Shown: positions 33,558 to 43,594 of the stretch, in pieces
How positions within the stretch are numbered: the first letter of the stretch is position 1
How the letters are laid out: each line of letters opens with the position of its first letter
NCBI RefSeq assembly: GCF_030693405.1
Contig: NZ_JAUYAW010000022.1
Span: forward strand, 1-43,888
Direction of reading: 5' to 3'
Origin: Phenylobacterium sp.
GTDB taxonomy: Bacteria > Pseudomonadota > Alphaproteobacteria > Caulobacterales > Caulobacteraceae
DNA length: 43,888 nucleotides
Translations under genes and position numbers: made by a program
Notes under the pieces: generated by a model
Seen by the model: only the letters and a program-made list of their open reading frames with translations
Databases searched by the model: none
Told to the model about the DNA's origin: nothing

Positions 33558-34040
33558 ATGGCGCTGTCTTCCCACGACGCCTATTCGGCCGGCGGCGGCG
33601 GGCGCCGACGCAGGCGCTCAAGCCGCCGCGGCGCCCTGTCGGAGATCAATGTCACGCCCCTGGTGGACGTGATGCTGGTCCTGCTGATCGTCTTCATGAT
33701 CTCCGCACCGCTGCTCACGGTCGGCGTGCCGCTGGAGCTGCCCAAGACTGAGGCCAGCGCCATCCCCGACCAGTCCGAACCCCTGACGGTCTCGGTGCGG
33801 GCCGATGGCAGCATCTTCATCGACGAGGAAGAGACGGCCTTTGCGAGCCTGTCGCCGCGCCTGATCGCTATGGCTGACGGATCCACCGAGCGGCCGATCT
33901 ATGTGCGCGCCGATGGCCGGACCAACTATGGCCTGGTCGCCCAGGTGATGGCCGCCCTGGCCAGCTCCGGCTTCACCTCCATCAACCTGCTCACCGAGAC
34001 CGGCGGCCCCTCTTCGGGCGCGGATCAAGCAGCGCGCTGA
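33558..34040 (+). CDS. tolR: Tol-Pal system protein TolR
   Basis: 160 residues. An Arg-rich cytoplasmic N-terminus is followed by one membrane helix with the conserved proton-path aspartate (INVTPLVDVMLVLLIVFMIS) and then a periplasmic domain binding peptidoglycan when activated (TVSVRADGSIFIDEEE, RPIYVRADGRTNYGLVAQVM). It couples proton flow through TolQ to TolA movement. Spaced 4 bases from tolQ and 9 from tolA. Confidence 0.96.
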   Translation: MALSSHDAYSAGGGGRRRRRSSRRGALSEINVTPLVDVMLVLLIVFMISAPLLTVGVPLELPKTEASAIPDQSEPLTVSVRADGSIFIDEEETAFASLSPRLIAMADGSTERPIYVRADGRTNYGLVAQVMAALASSGFTSINLLTETGGPSSGADQAAR

Positions 34041-34049
34041 GGACAGCCC

Positions 34050-34985
<936 letters not shown>

Positions 34986-34999
34986 GGAGCAAATAGCCC

Positions 35000-36298
35000 A
35001 TGCGACTGCGGACCCTGTTCGTCGCCCTGACAGCAGCCCTGATGTCGGCCGGCGCCCTCACAAGCCCCGCCCGCGCCCAGATCGAGGTGGACGTCAACCG
35101 CGGGGACATCCAGCCCCTGCCTGTGGCCGTGCCCGGCTTCCGGGGCGAGCGCGGCGCGGAGATCGCCCAGGTCATCACCAGCAATCTGGAACGCTCGGGC
35201 CTGTTCAGGCCCATCGATCCGGCCGCCTTCATCGAGCGCGACCTGGACATCCGCTACCAGCCGCGCTTCGCCGACTGGAAGACGATCAACGCCCAGGGCC
35301 TGGTCAATGGCGAGGTGACCGTCGACGCCACCGGCCGGCTGACGGTCAACTTCCGCCTGTGGGACGTCTTCGCCGAACAACAGCTGCTGGGCATGCAGTT
35401 CACCTCCACCTCGGAGAACTGGCGGCGCGTGGCGCACAAGATCTCCGACGCCGTCTATGAGCGGCTGACCGGGGAGAAGGGCTATTTCGACACCCGGGTG
35501 GTGTTCGTGGCCGAGAGCGGCGGGCGGATCGACCGGATCAAGCGCCTGGCCATCATGGATCAGGACGGGGCCAATCCGAGCTATCTCACCGACGGCTCCT
35601 ACATCGTGATGACGCCCCGGTTCTCCTCCACCAGCCAGGAGATCACCTATATGGCCCTGCGGCCGGAAGGGTCATCGATCTACCTGTTCAATCTGGAGAC
35701 CGGTCGCCGGGAGAGTCTGGGCTCGTTCAACGGTATGGTCTTCGCCCCGCGCTTCTCCCATGACGGGGGCAAGGTGGCCTTCTCCGTGGAGCGGGGCGGC
35801 AATACCGATGTCCATGTGATGGATCTGCGCAGCCGCTCCTCGAGCCGACTGACCAGCGACCCGTCCATCGACACCTCGCCGTCCTTCTCGCCGGACGGAA
35901 GCCAGATCACCTTCAATTCCGACCGGGGCGGCAGCCCTCAGCTCTATGTGATGAACGCCGATGGCTCCGGCGCCCGTCGCATTTCCTTCGGATCGGGGCG
36001 GTATATGACCCCGGTCTGGAGCCCCACGGGAGAGTTCATCGCCTTCACCAAGCAGGCTGGCGGCCAGTTCCACATTGGCGTCATGCGTCCGGACGGCTCG
36101 GGAGAGCGCCTTCTGACCACCAGCTATCTCGATGAGGGGCCGACCTGGGCGCCCAATGGCAGAGTTTTGATGTTCTCCCGTGAAACGCCCGGTGGCGCTG
36201 CGCGTTTGTGGACGGTTGACGTCACGGGACGCATCGTTCGGCCGGCGCCCTACCCGCAGTCGGGTTCGGATCCGGCATGGTCGCCGCTGCTCAACTGA
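35000..36298 (+). CDS. tolB: Tol-Pal system beta-propeller protein TolB
   Basis: 432 residues. Sec signal [20 protein letters not shown] cut near ARAQIEVDV. An N-terminal alpha/beta domain ([20 protein letters not shown], to about 160) and a C-terminal six-bladed beta-propeller with repeated blades such as [20 protein letters not shown] and [19 protein letters not shown]. Periplasmic; binds Pal and TolA. GAGGAG precedes the ATG. It ends the tolQRAB run; pal follows only after a 134-base spacer. Confidence 0.96.
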   Translation: MRLRTLFVALTAALMSAGALTSPARAQIEVDVNRGDIQPLPVAVPGFRGERGAEIAQVITSNLERSGLFRPIDPAAFIERDLDIRYQPRFADWKTINAQGLVNGEVTVDATGRLTVNFRLWDVFAEQQLLGMQFTSTSENWRRVAHKISDAVYERLTGEKGYFDTRVVFVAESGGRIDRIKRLAIMDQDGANPSYLTDGSYIVMTPRFSSTSQEITYMALRPEGSSIYLFNLETGRRESLGSFNGMVFAPRFSHDGGKVAFSVERGGNTDVHVMDLRSRSSSRLTSDPSIDTSPSFSPDGSQITFNSDRGGSPQLYVMNADGSGARRISFGSGRYMTPVWSPTGEFIAFTKQAGGQFHIGVMRPDGSGERLLTTSYLDEGPTWAPNGRVLMFSRETPGGAARLWTVDVTGRIVRPAPYPQSGSDPAWSPLLN

Positions 36299-36327
36299 TA
36301 AGTGAAGGTAGGTGCAGGCGATTAGTA

Positions 36328-36356
36328 TTGTTGGCCTAGTTCAGAGTCGTCATAAA
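36328..36356 (+). promoter_or_regulatory. Possible sigma-70-type promoter for pal
   Basis: TTGTTG (36328-36333) and CATAAA (36351-36356) are 17 bases apart in an AT-rich island of the tolB-pal spacer. This would give a leader of about 70 bases before the ATG at 36433. The matches to consensus are partial. Confidence 0.35.
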
Positions 36357-36432
36357 GCCAGAGCGCAGATCCATTGTTTTCGGCGCTCGGCGCGCCGCCC
36401 GTAAGAACCGTATAACAAGGAATGACCTCGAA

Positions 36433-36981
36433 ATGACCACCATCACCCTGACCAAGCGCGCCGCGCAGTTCGCGGTCATCGCCCTGGCTGCGGCCTCCGT
36501 CACTGCCTGCGCCTCGCGGCCCAAGCCCGACACCCTGCCGCCCGCGCCGCCCGCGCCGCCCCCGGCGACTCAGCCCTCGACCCCGCCGCCGCCGGTGGGC
36601 CAGGGCGCCCTGCCCGGCACGATCCAGGACTTCGTGATCAATGTTGGTGATCGGGTCTATTTCGACTTCGACTCCTACTCGGTCCGTTCGGACGCCGCCC
36701 CGGTTCTCGAAGCCCAGGCCGCCTGGCTGAACCGCTATCCGTCGGTGATGATTCGCCTCGAAGGCAATGCCGACGAACGCGGCACCCGCGAGTACAACCT
36801 GGCGCTTGGCGCCCGCCGCGCCAACGCCGTGCGTGACTTCCTGGTGTCGCGCGGCGTCTCGTCGAGCCGGATCACCACCGTCTCCTACGGCAAGGAACGT
36901 CCGATCGATCCGGGCACCTCGGAGGACGCCTACCAGCGTAACCGGAACGCCCACACCGCGATCACCTCTGGCGCGCGCTAA
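36433..36981 (+). CDS. pal: Peptidoglycan-associated lipoprotein Pal
   Basis: 182 residues. Lipoprotein signal with Cys26 in SVTACASRP. A Pro-rich linker (residues about 30-58), then an OmpA-type peptidoglycan-binding domain with VYFDFDSYSVRSDAAP and the diaminopimelate-binding EGNADERGTREYNLALGARR. Anchors the outer membrane to the cell wall and is pulled on by Tol during constriction. AAGGAATGACC precedes the ATG. It has its own candidate promoter and an intrinsic terminator, so it may be expressed above the level of the tol operon. Confidence 0.96.
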   Translation: MTTITLTKRAAQFAVIALAAASVTACASRPKPDTLPPAPPAPPPATQPSTPPPPVGQGALPGTIQDFVINVGDRVYFDFDSYSVRSDAAPVLEAQAAWLNRYPSVMIRLEGNADERGTREYNLALGARRANAVRDFLVSRGVSSSRITTVSYGKERPIDPGTSEDAYQRNRNAHTAITSGAR

Positions 36982-37007
36982 GCGCTGCGACCACGCGTAA
37001 GGTAGTG

Positions 37008-37043
37008 AGAGGGGATCCCGGTGGGGTCCCCTCTTTGCTTTTG
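37008..37043 (+). terminator. Rho-independent terminator after pal
   Basis: A 12-base stem (37008-37019 with 37023-37034, one G-U pair) and 3-base loop, directly followed by TTGCTTTTG. It lies 26 bases after the pal stop and is the clearest intrinsic terminator in the window. Confidence 0.8.
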
Positions 37044-37141
37044 TATCCGGGCGGCGTCGCCCATTGGCGCCGGGGCCGCTCCAGCCCATGGTGCCAGTCA
37101 CGCCGCAATTTCGGCCCTTCGGCCCCATAGATGATCTGACC

Positions 37142-38023
37142 ATGACCTCTCGCCGACGTATCGCCCTGCCCGCCGCCCTGGTCCTGTCCCTCAGCCTGAT
37201 CGGCCCGGTGACAGCCCCGACGCTCGCCCTGGCCCAGACCTCCATGGAGGACCCCCTGGACATTCGCGACGCCCGGCGCGTGGAGCGCATGGAAAGGGTC
37301 GTGCGCGAGCTGCGGGCCATCGTCTTCCAAGGGCGCGACACCGGCCGGCCGGTGGTCGTCCAGCCGGCAGAGACCGACTACCGGATCGAGGAGCTGAACC
37401 GTCGGCTCACCGACCTGGAGAGCGTCATCACCCGCCTGAACGGCCAGATCGAGACCACGAATTTCGAACTCCGTCAGAGCCGGGACAAGGCGAGCGCCCT
37501 GGAAAGCCAGCTGGCGGCCATGAACCAGAAGATCGCCGCCCTGGAAGTGTTCACCGGCGTTCCGCCGGCCGGCGGCGGCAGCGGCGGGGGCGCGACATCC
37601 AGCTTCTCCGGCCCGCCCCCCAGCGCCGGTGGCGGGGGCTCGCCCCAGGCCGATTTCGACCGCGCCCGGGGCCTCATGCTCAGCGGCAACTATGACGGGG
37701 CGGAATCCGCCTTCGAGGCCTTCGTCGCCACCCATGGAAACGCCAGCCTGGCGCCTGAGGCCAACTATTGGCTGGGCAAGACCCTGGTGGTCCGCGGCGC
37801 CGACGCCGAGGCCGCCAGCGCCTTTATCGCCGCCATCCGCGGCTGGCCCACGACGGCCTGGGCGCCGGACGCGGTCCTGGAGCTGTCGCGCTCTCTGATC
37901 GCCCTGGGCCGCAGTCCCGAGGCCTGCCAGACCCTGACGGAGCTGTCGCGGCGCTACCCGTCAGCAGCCCCGTCCATTCAGTCGCGGGCGGCGGCGGCGC
38001 GCACCCAGGCCCGGTGCGGCTGA
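37142..38023 (+). CDS. cpoB: Cell division coordinator CpoB (YbgF)
   Basis: 293 residues from the ATG at 37142, which starts the signal peptide MTSRRRIALPAALVLSLSLI (cut near LALAQ). A coiled-coil region at about 70-145 (RIEELNRRLTDLESVITRLN to AALESQLAAMNQ) allows trimerisation. A Gly/Ser/Pro linker follows, then TPR repeats at about 178-290 (ARGLMLSGNYDGAESAFEAF, EANYWLGKTLVVRGADAEAA). Links Tol-Pal to peptidoglycan synthesis at the division site in E. coli. It follows pal after a terminator. The last 10 bases overlap the GTG start of tilS. Confidence 0.92.
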   Translation: MTSRRRIALPAALVLSLSLIGPVTAPTLALAQTSMEDPLDIRDARRVERMERVVRELRAIVFQGRDTGRPVVVQPAETDYRIEELNRRLTDLESVITRLNGQIETTNFELRQSRDKASALESQLAAMNQKIAALEVFTGVPPAGGGSGGGATSSFSGPPPSAGGGGSPQADFDRARGLMLSGNYDGAESAFEAFVATHGNASLAPEANYWLGKTLVVRGADAEAASAFIAAIRGWPTTAWAPDAVLELSRSLIALGRSPEACQTLTELSRRYPSAAPSIQSRAAAARTQARCG

Positions 38024-39291
38024 CCCGAACCCTGGAACGGTCGGGGCCTTCCCCCGCCGAACTGTTCGACACGCATCTGAGCCACACCTCAGCGGCGCCC
38101 GTGGCCGTCGCCTATTCCGGCGGCGGCGACAGTCTGGCCCTGTTGCTGGCCGCCCATGACTGGAGCGCCGCGCGCGGGCGGCGGCTCATCGTCCTGCATG
38201 TAGACCACGGCCTGCAGGCGGCGTCCGCCGCCTGGGCGCGCCACTGCCAGACGGTCGCCCTGGCGCTGGGAGCGCCCTTTCAACGTCTCTGCTGGACTGG
38301 GCCAAAGCCCGCCACGGGCTTGCCGGCCGCAGCCCGGGCCGCGCGCCACAGGCTGCTGGCTGACGCCGCCCGGGCCGCGGGCGCCTCGGTGGTGCTGATG
38401 GGCCATACCGCCGACGATGTGTTGGAGGGCCGCCAGATGCGCCGCGAGGGCGCCACCACCCCAGATCCTCGGCCCTGGTCGCCCAGCCCCGCCTGGCCGG
38501 AGGGCCGCGGCGTCTTCATCCTGCGGCCCCTGCTTAGCGTCCGCCGCGCCGAGCTGCGCGCCCAGCTGGCCCGGCAGTCCCTGAGCTGGATCGAGGATCC
38601 GGCCAATGGCGACCTCGCCTATGCCCGCGCCCGAGCCCGGGCGGTCCTGGACCCGGACGGCCTGGAAGAGCCCGAGGCGCCGGCCCCTGGCCAGGCCCTG
38701 ACATCCCTCGCCCGGCGCGCCCGGCATGGCGAGGATGGGACGATCAGCTGGCGTCGCCAGGACCTGCGGGATGCGCCTGACCAGGCCGTGGCCCAGGCCC
38801 TGTCGATCGCCAGCCTCTGCGCCGCCGGCGGCGCCCGCCCGCCCAGGCGGGCCTCGGTTGATCGTCTCGTCGAACAGATCGCGACAGGGGGGCCCTTCAC
38901 AGCCACCCTGGCCGGCGCCCGGCTCGTGGTCGCGGCCGAAGCCCTGCTGGTGGCGCGGGAAGCCGGCGAGGCGGCCCGGGGCGGTCTGGGGGATATCCCG
39001 CTGGAACAGGACAGGCCCCAGGTCTGGGACGGGCGGTACGAGGTGCAGACCACAAGGCCAGGCTTGCAGGTCGGAGCGCTGGCCGGCCGGATGGCCCGTC
39101 TGCCCCCTGAGGCGCGCCGCAGGCTGGCCGCCCTGCCGCCGGCCGCACGGAAGGCGCTGCCGATCCTGATTGCGGCGGACGGCGAGGTCAGGCTGATGAT
39201 GGAGGGTGTCTCTTCGCGCAGTCTCGTCCAGGCGCGGTTCGAGGCCGCCACAGGCCAGATCAGCCGAGAGCCGAGCCTAAACCAGCTCTGA
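38014..39291 (+). CDS. tilS: tRNA(Ile)-lysidine synthase TilS
   Basis: 425 residues from a GTG at 38014, overlapping the end of cpoB by 10 bases; the frame is open upstream, but this is the last sensible start before the domain. N-type ATP pyrophosphatase with PP-loop VAYSGGGDSLALLL at about 29-42. HVDHGLQ and MGHTADDVLEGRQMRREG follow, then FILRPLL as in the family. It modifies C34 of tRNA-Ile(CAU) to lysidine, an essential step for reading AUA. The C-terminal part (residues about 250-425) is less typical, as in other Caulobacterales. The ftsH gene that usually follows is not here. Confidence 0.88.
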   Translation: MRLTRTLERSGPSPAELFDTHLSHTSAAPVAVAYSGGGDSLALLLAAHDWSAARGRRLIVLHVDHGLQAASAAWARHCQTVALALGAPFQRLCWTGPKPATGLPAAARAARHRLLADAARAAGASVVLMGHTADDVLEGRQMRREGATTPDPRPWSPSPAWPEGRGVFILRPLLSVRRAELRAQLARQSLSWIEDPANGDLAYARARARAVLDPDGLEEPEAPAPGQALTSLARRARHGEDGTISWRRQDLRDAPDQAVAQALSIASLCAAGGARPPRRASVDRLVEQIATGGPFTATLAGARLVVAAEALLVAREAGEAARGGLGDIPLEQDRPQVWDGRYEVQTTRPGLQVGALAGRMARLPPEARRRLAALPPAARKALPILIAADGEVRLMMEGVSSRSLVQARFEAATGQISREPSLNQL

Positions 39292-39294
39292 GGC

Positions 39295-40005
39295 TCAGTC
39301 GCCGGCCTCGATCAGACCCTTGGCGACCATCAGGCTGCGCTTGGAGTCTGGAATGGTCGAGACCTGCGCCATACGGACCCTGGGTGAGACCGTGGCGGCG
39401 GCCTGGACCGGCAGATCTTCCGCCTCGGCGAAACGGCGGCCGAGGAAATAAAGCGGATTGAGCGGCCGATCCTGCCGGTCGCGAATCTCGAAATGCAGAT
39501 GGGGTCCGCTGGACACCCCGCTGGAGCCCACCTCGCCAATGGCGTGGCCGGCCCTGACCCTCTGGCCGCGCTTGAGGCCCGGCGTCACCGCGCCCAGGTG
39601 GGCGTAGCGGGTCACCAGACCCTCGGCATGGGTGATCTCGACCATGCTGCCGTAGCCCGGCGACGCGCCCGCCCGGGTCACGACCCCATCGGCCGCGGCC
39701 AGGACCGGTTCCCCGAAGGGGGCGGCGATATCGACGCCGGCGTGGAGCCGCCCGACGTCCTCCCAGGGCATCTGACGCAGACCGAAGGGCGAGTTGATCG
39801 CGTGACCGGGCAGCGGAGACTGAAACGCCACGAGCACGACGCGCTCGGGCGCGGTCGGGGGGACCGGCATGGCGACGGGCTCAGCCTCGGGGCGGGGAAG
39901 GGCTGCATGCGCCAGGGTGATGGCGCCGAGCGCCAGGACGGCGCCGAACAGCGCGATCCCCAGGCGATGCAGGCCGCCCTGGGGAGCGGTGACGGCTTCA
40001 GTCAA
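39295..40005 (-). CDS. M23 family metallopeptidase (LytM-type)
   Basis: 236 residues. N-terminal signal or anchor (LGIALFGAVLALGAITLAHA, about 15-34), then a periplasmic LytM domain. The zinc ligands are complete: His88 and Asp92 in HAGVD, His171 in HLHFEI, with His169 as catalytic partner; SPFGLR starts the domain. It would cut peptidoglycan cross-bridges, or act as an activator. After the domain a 40-residue tail follows. It converges on tilS with only 3 bases between stops. The position beside tol-pal-cpoB fits a cell-envelope job, but nothing shows the same regulation. Confidence 0.9.
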   Translation of the reverse strand: MTEAVTAPQGGLHRLGIALFGAVLALGAITLAHAALPRPEAEPVAMPVPPTAPERVVLVAFQSPLPGHAINSPFGLRQMPWEDVGRLHAGVDIAAPFGEPVLAAADGVVTRAGASPGYGSMVEITHAEGLVTRYAHLGAVTPGLKRGQRVRAGHAIGEVGSSGVSSGPHLHFEIRDRQDRPLNPLYFLGRRFAEAEDLPVQAAATVSPRVRMAQVSTIPDSKRSLMVAKGLIEAGD

Positions 40006-40189
40006 TGGTACGTCCCGACTCTTCTATCGGCGCGGCGCGGCCCGGACGCTCAAGGTCCAGGTCTGCGACTGCGGTCATAGCCGGGGTCAGTTAATGAATG
40101 TTCGAGATATCCCGCAGACGCGCCACAGCGACAATTGGGCGCGCCCGCCGCATTCAGAGGAGTTCACCATGAGACGATCGAAAGCGTCT

Positions 40190-41605
40190 CTAGAGCGACT
40201 TCAGAATGCCCTCGACCATCTTCTTGGCGTCGCCGAACAGCATCATGGTGTTGTCGCGGAAGAACAACTCGTTATCGACCCCGGCATAGCCCGAGCTCAT
40301 GCCCCGCTTCACGAACAGCACGGTGCGGGCCTTTTCCACGTCCAGGATCGGCATGCCGTAGATGGCCGAGGTCGGGTCGGTCTTGGCCGCTGGGTTGGTG
40401 ACGTCATTGGCGCCGATGACGAAGGCCACGTCGGCGGTGGAGAACTCCGAATTGATGTCCTCCAGCTCGAAGACCTCGTCATAGGAGACCTGGGCCTCGG
40501 CCAGCAGCACGTTCATGTGGCCCGGCATGCGGCCGGCCACGGGGTGGATGGCGTATTTCACCTCGACGCCCTCGGCCTTCAGCACGTCGCCCATTTCGCG
40601 CAGGGCGTGCTGGGCCTGGGAGACCGCCATGCCGTAGCCGGGCACGATGATCACCTTGCTGGCGTTCTTCATGATGAAGGCGGCGTCCTCGGCCGAGCCC
40701 TGCTTGACCGGCCGGGTCTCGACATGGCCGCCGGCGGCCGCAGCGCTGTCGTCGGCGCCGAAGCCCCCGAGGATCACCGAGATGAAGGACCGGTTCATGC
40801 CCTTGCACATGATGTAGGAGAGGATCGCGCCGGAAGAGCCCACCAGGGCGCCGGTGATGATCAGGGTGGTGTTCTCGAGCGTGAAGCCCAGCGCCGCAGC
40901 CGCCCAGCCCGAATAGGAGTTCAGCATCGAGACGACGACAGGCATGTCGGCGCCGCCGATGGGGATGATCAGGGTGATCCCGATCAGCAGGGCCAGCGCA
41001 AAGATGCCCCAGAAGGCCCAGACGGCTGCGCCGCCGCTCATCACCAGCACCACCACCAGGGCCACGATGCCCACGGCGATGGCCAGGTTCAGCAGGTGCC
41101 GGGCTGGCAGCAGGATCGGCGCGCCGGACATGTTGCCGTTCAGCTTGGCGAAGGCGATCACCGAGCCGGTGAAGGTCACCGCCCCGATGGCCAGGCCCAG
41201 GGACAGCTCGATCAGGGAGATCAGGTGGATCTCGCCGGCCACGCCGATGCCATAGGCCTCCGGCGTATAGATGGCCGCCACCGCTACCAGACAGGCCGCC
41301 AGGCCCACCAGGCTGTGGAAGGCCGCCACGAGCTGGGGCATGGAGGTCATGGCCACCTTGCGGGCGATCACCGCGCCGACCCCGCCGCCGATGGCCACGC
41401 CCCCCAGGATCAGGGCCAGGGTGAGGGCGTCGAGAGCGCCCTGGCCCAGCAGGGTCGCCATCACCGTGCCGACCGCGATGGCCATGCCGATCATGCCGTT
41501 GCGGTTGCCCGCCCGACTGGTCTCAGGACTGGAGAGGCCGCGCAGGGCCAGGATGAACAGAACCCCGGAAACGAGGTAGAGGATGGCCGCGAGATTGGCG
41601 TTCAT
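40190..41605 (-). CDS. pntB: NAD(P) transhydrogenase subunit beta
   Basis: 471 residues. Proton-translocating transhydrogenase, NADP-binding subunit. Nine or so membrane helices over residues 1-260 (MNANLAAILYLVSGVLFILA onward, with GGVAIGGGVGAVIARKVAMT), then the NADP-binding domain with VPGYGMAVSQAQHAL and ADVAFVIGANDVTNPAAKTD. Couples hydride transfer from NADH to NADP+ to the proton gradient, making NADPH. Third gene of pntAA-pntAB-pntB, spaced 22 bases from pntAB. Confidence 0.97.
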   Translation of the reverse strand: MNANLAAILYLVSGVLFILALRGLSSPETSRAGNRNGMIGMAIAVGTVMATLLGQGALDALTLALILGGVAIGGGVGAVIARKVAMTSMPQLVAAFHSLVGLAACLVAVAAIYTPEAYGIGVAGEIHLISLIELSLGLAIGAVTFTGSVIAFAKLNGNMSGAPILLPARHLLNLAIAVGIVALVVVLVMSGGAAVWAFWGIFALALLIGITLIIPIGGADMPVVVSMLNSYSGWAAAALGFTLENTTLIITGALVGSSGAILSYIMCKGMNRSFISVILGGFGADDSAAAAGGHVETRPVKQGSAEDAAFIMKNASKVIIVPGYGMAVSQAQHALREMGDVLKAEGVEVKYAIHPVAGRMPGHMNVLLAEAQVSYDEVFELEDINSEFSTADVAFVIGANDVTNPAAKTDPTSAIYGMPILDVEKARTVLFVKRGMSSGYAGVDNELFFRDNTMMLFGDAKKMVEGILKSL

Positions 41606-41627
41606 GATCGTGCCCCTTCAGCCCGCT

Positions 41628-41948
41628 CTACTTCTGCTTCTTCTTGTACATGGCGAGCATGCGCTGGGTGACGAGGAAGCCGCCGAAGATGTTCACCGCC
41701 GCCAGGGCTGCAGCCAGTGCGCCGGCGCCCTTGGAGATCATCACGCTGCCGCTCAGGGCCGCGCCTTCAGCCCCGTGGGCGGCGGCGGCCAGCAGGGCCC
41801 CGACGATGATCACTGAGGAGATCGCGTTGGTCACCGCCATCAGCGGAGTGTGCAGGGCCGGCGTCACGCTCCAGACCACGTAGTAGCCCACGAAGATGGC
41901 GAGCACGAAGATCGCCAGGCGGAACACGGTGGGATCGACAGATTCCAT
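41628..41948 (-). CDS. pntAB: NAD(P) transhydrogenase subunit alpha part 2 (membrane)
   Basis: 106 residues with three to four membrane helices: [37 protein letters not shown] and [20 protein letters not shown]. In E. coli this is the C-terminal part of PntA; in many alphaproteobacteria it is a separate gene, as here. It completes the proton channel with PntB. 26 bases downstream of pntAA. Confidence 0.95.
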   Translation of the reverse strand: MESVDPTVFRLAIFVLAIFVGYYVVWSVTPALHTPLMAVTNAISSVIIVGALLAAAAHGAEGAALSGSVMISKGAGALAAALAAVNIFGGFLVTQRMLAMYKKKQK

Positions 41949-41974
41949 GGGGGGCGTCCTCTCTTGATCTCGGG

Positions 41975-43102
41975 TCAGCTGGCCAGGGCGGGGTGGACCA
42001 CCGCCCCGCCGCGGGTGACCAGGGCGGCCTTGAGGATCTCGTCCTCGAAGTCAGGGGCGAAGGCGCCGTCCTTGGTCAGGAACAGGCCGCCGAAGGCGGC
42101 GAGGTTGCGGGCGTAGAGGGCCGAGGCGTCGGCGGCGATGCGGCCCGGCAGGTTGGCGTAGCCGACGATCTTGACCCCGCCAGTCTCCACGACCTGACCC
42201 GCCACCGCGCCCTCCACATTGCCGCCCTGCTCGACGGCGAGGTCGACAATGACCGAGCCTGGACGCATGGAGGCGACCTGGGTGGCGCTGACCAGCCGCG
42301 GGGCCGGGCGGCCCGGGATCAGGGCGGTGGTGATGACGATGTCCTGCTTGCGGATATGCTCCGAGACCAGGGCCGCCTGCTTGGCCTGATACTCGGCGCT
42401 CATTTCCTTGGCGTAGCCGGCGGCGGTCTCGGCGGCCTTGAACTCCTCGTCCTCGACGGCGATGAACTTGGCGCCGAGGCTTTCAACCTGCTCCTTGGCC
42501 GCGGGCCGCACGTCGGTGGCGGTGACCACCGCGCCGAGGCGCCGGGCCGTGGCGATGGCCTGCAGGCCGGCGACGCCAGCCCCCATGACGAAGACCTTGG
42601 CCGCGGCGACGGTGCCGGCGGCGGTCATCATCATCGGCAGGACCTTGCCATAGGCGTTGGCGCCTTCCAGCACCGCGCGATAGCCGGCCAGATTGGCCTG
42701 GGAGGACAGGACGTCCATCACCTGGGCCCGGGTGATCCGCGGCACGAACTCCATGGAAAAGGCGCTGACGCCCTTGGCCGCCAAAGCCTGGAGTGTGGTC
42801 TTGTCCTGGTGGGGGTTGAGCATGCCGACAACGATCGCCTCGGCCTTCAGCCCGGCGATCTCCTCGGGCGTCGGTCCGCGCACCTTGAACAGGATATCGG
42901 CCTTGGCGAGCGCCGCGTCGAGGCCGCACAGCTCAGCGCCGGCGGCGGCATAGTCGGCGTCCGGATAGGAGGAGGCCTCTCCGGCGCCGGTCTCCACCGC
43001 CACCGCAAAGCCTGCGGCGATCAGCTTCTTCACCGTGTCGGGCGTCGTGGCGACGCGGGTCTCCCCGTCGCGGCGTTCCTTGGTGACGGCGATGACGGCC
43101 AT
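41975..43102 (-). CDS. pntAA: NAD(P) transhydrogenase subunit alpha part 1 (NAD-binding)
   Basis: 375 residues. Soluble NAD(H)-binding domain related to alanine dehydrogenase. [19 protein letters not shown] at the N-terminus, [20 protein letters not shown] as the Rossmann motif and [12 protein letters not shown] near the C-terminus. GGGGGGACC precedes the ATG at 43102. First gene of the pnt operon. The 187-base spacer upstream should hold its promoter. Confidence 0.97.
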   Translation of the reverse strand: MAVIAVTKERRDGETRVATTPDTVKKLIAAGFAVAVETGAGEASSYPDADYAAAGAELCGLDAALAKADILFKVRGPTPEEIAGLKAEAIVVGMLNPHQDKTTLQALAAKGVSAFSMEFVPRITRAQVMDVLSSQANLAGYRAVLEGANAYGKVLPMMMTAAGTVAAAKVFVMGAGVAGLQAIATARRLGAVVTATDVRPAAKEQVESLGAKFIAVEDEEFKAAETAAGYAKEMSAEYQAKQAALVSEHIRKQDIVITTALIPGRPAPRLVSATQVASMRPGSVIVDLAVEQGGNVEGAVAGQVVETGGVKIVGYANLPGRIAADASALYARNLAAFGGLFLTKDGAFAPDFEDEILKAALVTRGGAVVHPALAS

Positions 43103-43231
43103 GGTCGAGGTCCCCCCGGTCGGAAAAGCCGGCGGACCTTAGGGATGTCAGTGGCCCCTTGTCCAGAAATCGATCGGCGATTTCCAAACAGATGTTTGAT
43201 CGACAGCTTGCGGATGTCGCGCGCACGCGAA

Positions 43232-43261
43232 CGCCGCCCGCGTCTGGGGACGGGGGCGGCG
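43232..43261 (-). terminator. Hairpin between cytochrome oxidase subunit IV and pntAA
   Basis: Perfect 8-base arms CGCCGCCC (43232-43239) and GGGCGGCG (43254-43261) with a 14-base loop, 29 bases after the subunit IV stop on the minus strand. No T tract, so strength is doubtful. Confidence 0.35.
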
Positions 43262-43289
43262 ACCAATTCGCCAGACATCGGCTCGGTGT

Positions 43290-43529
43290 TTAGTGCGCCT
43301 GCTCGGGCTTGTCGCGCAGGAGCACGAAGCCGATCACGGCGGTCACGACGGCCGAGATCAGGCCGGCCATGAAGCCACCCGGCGTGCAGAACCACACGAT
43401 GAACAGCAGCAGGACAGCGACGATGGCCAGGGAGCCCCACTTGGTCATGCCCATGAACAGGTCATAGGTGGCCAGCTGTTCCTGGATTTCCATTTCGCCG
43501 CGGTGATAGTCGGAAGCCTGTTCGCCCAT
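43290..43529 (-). CDS. aa3-type cytochrome c oxidase subunit IV
   Basis: 79 residues. The N-terminal DYHRGEMEIQEQLATYDLFM with MTKWGSL is the bacterial aa3 subunit IV signature, followed by two membrane helices (LAIVAVLLLFIVWFCTPGG and LISAVVTAVIGFVLL). The first matches the single helix of this small family, and the second is an extension. GAGAGAGACC precedes the ATG. An accessory subunit of the terminal oxidase; the main oxidase genes are elsewhere. Confidence 0.9.
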   Translation of the reverse strand: MGEQASDYHRGEMEIQEQLATYDLFMGMTKWGSLAIVAVLLLFIVWFCTPGGFMAGLISAVVTAVIGFVLLRDKPEQAH

Positions 43530-43594
43530 GGCGGCCGGGTCTCTCTCTTACGGAAGCTGATTGACAGCGGTGCTACACGAGAGCGCGCGCCGGC

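Noticed and set aside
40171..40190. Six-base stem GAGACG/CGTCTC at the pntB stop, considered as terminator
   Set aside because: Short stem, 8-base loop, no T tract on the minus strand, and it overlaps the stop codon.
40156..40400. A good-looking ribosome site (GAGGAG) and ATG at 40169 on the plus strand opening a 500-codon frame
   Set aside because: Apart from the first few codons it lies entirely antisense to pntB and its translation has shadow composition; the Shine-Dalgarno match is most likely chance.
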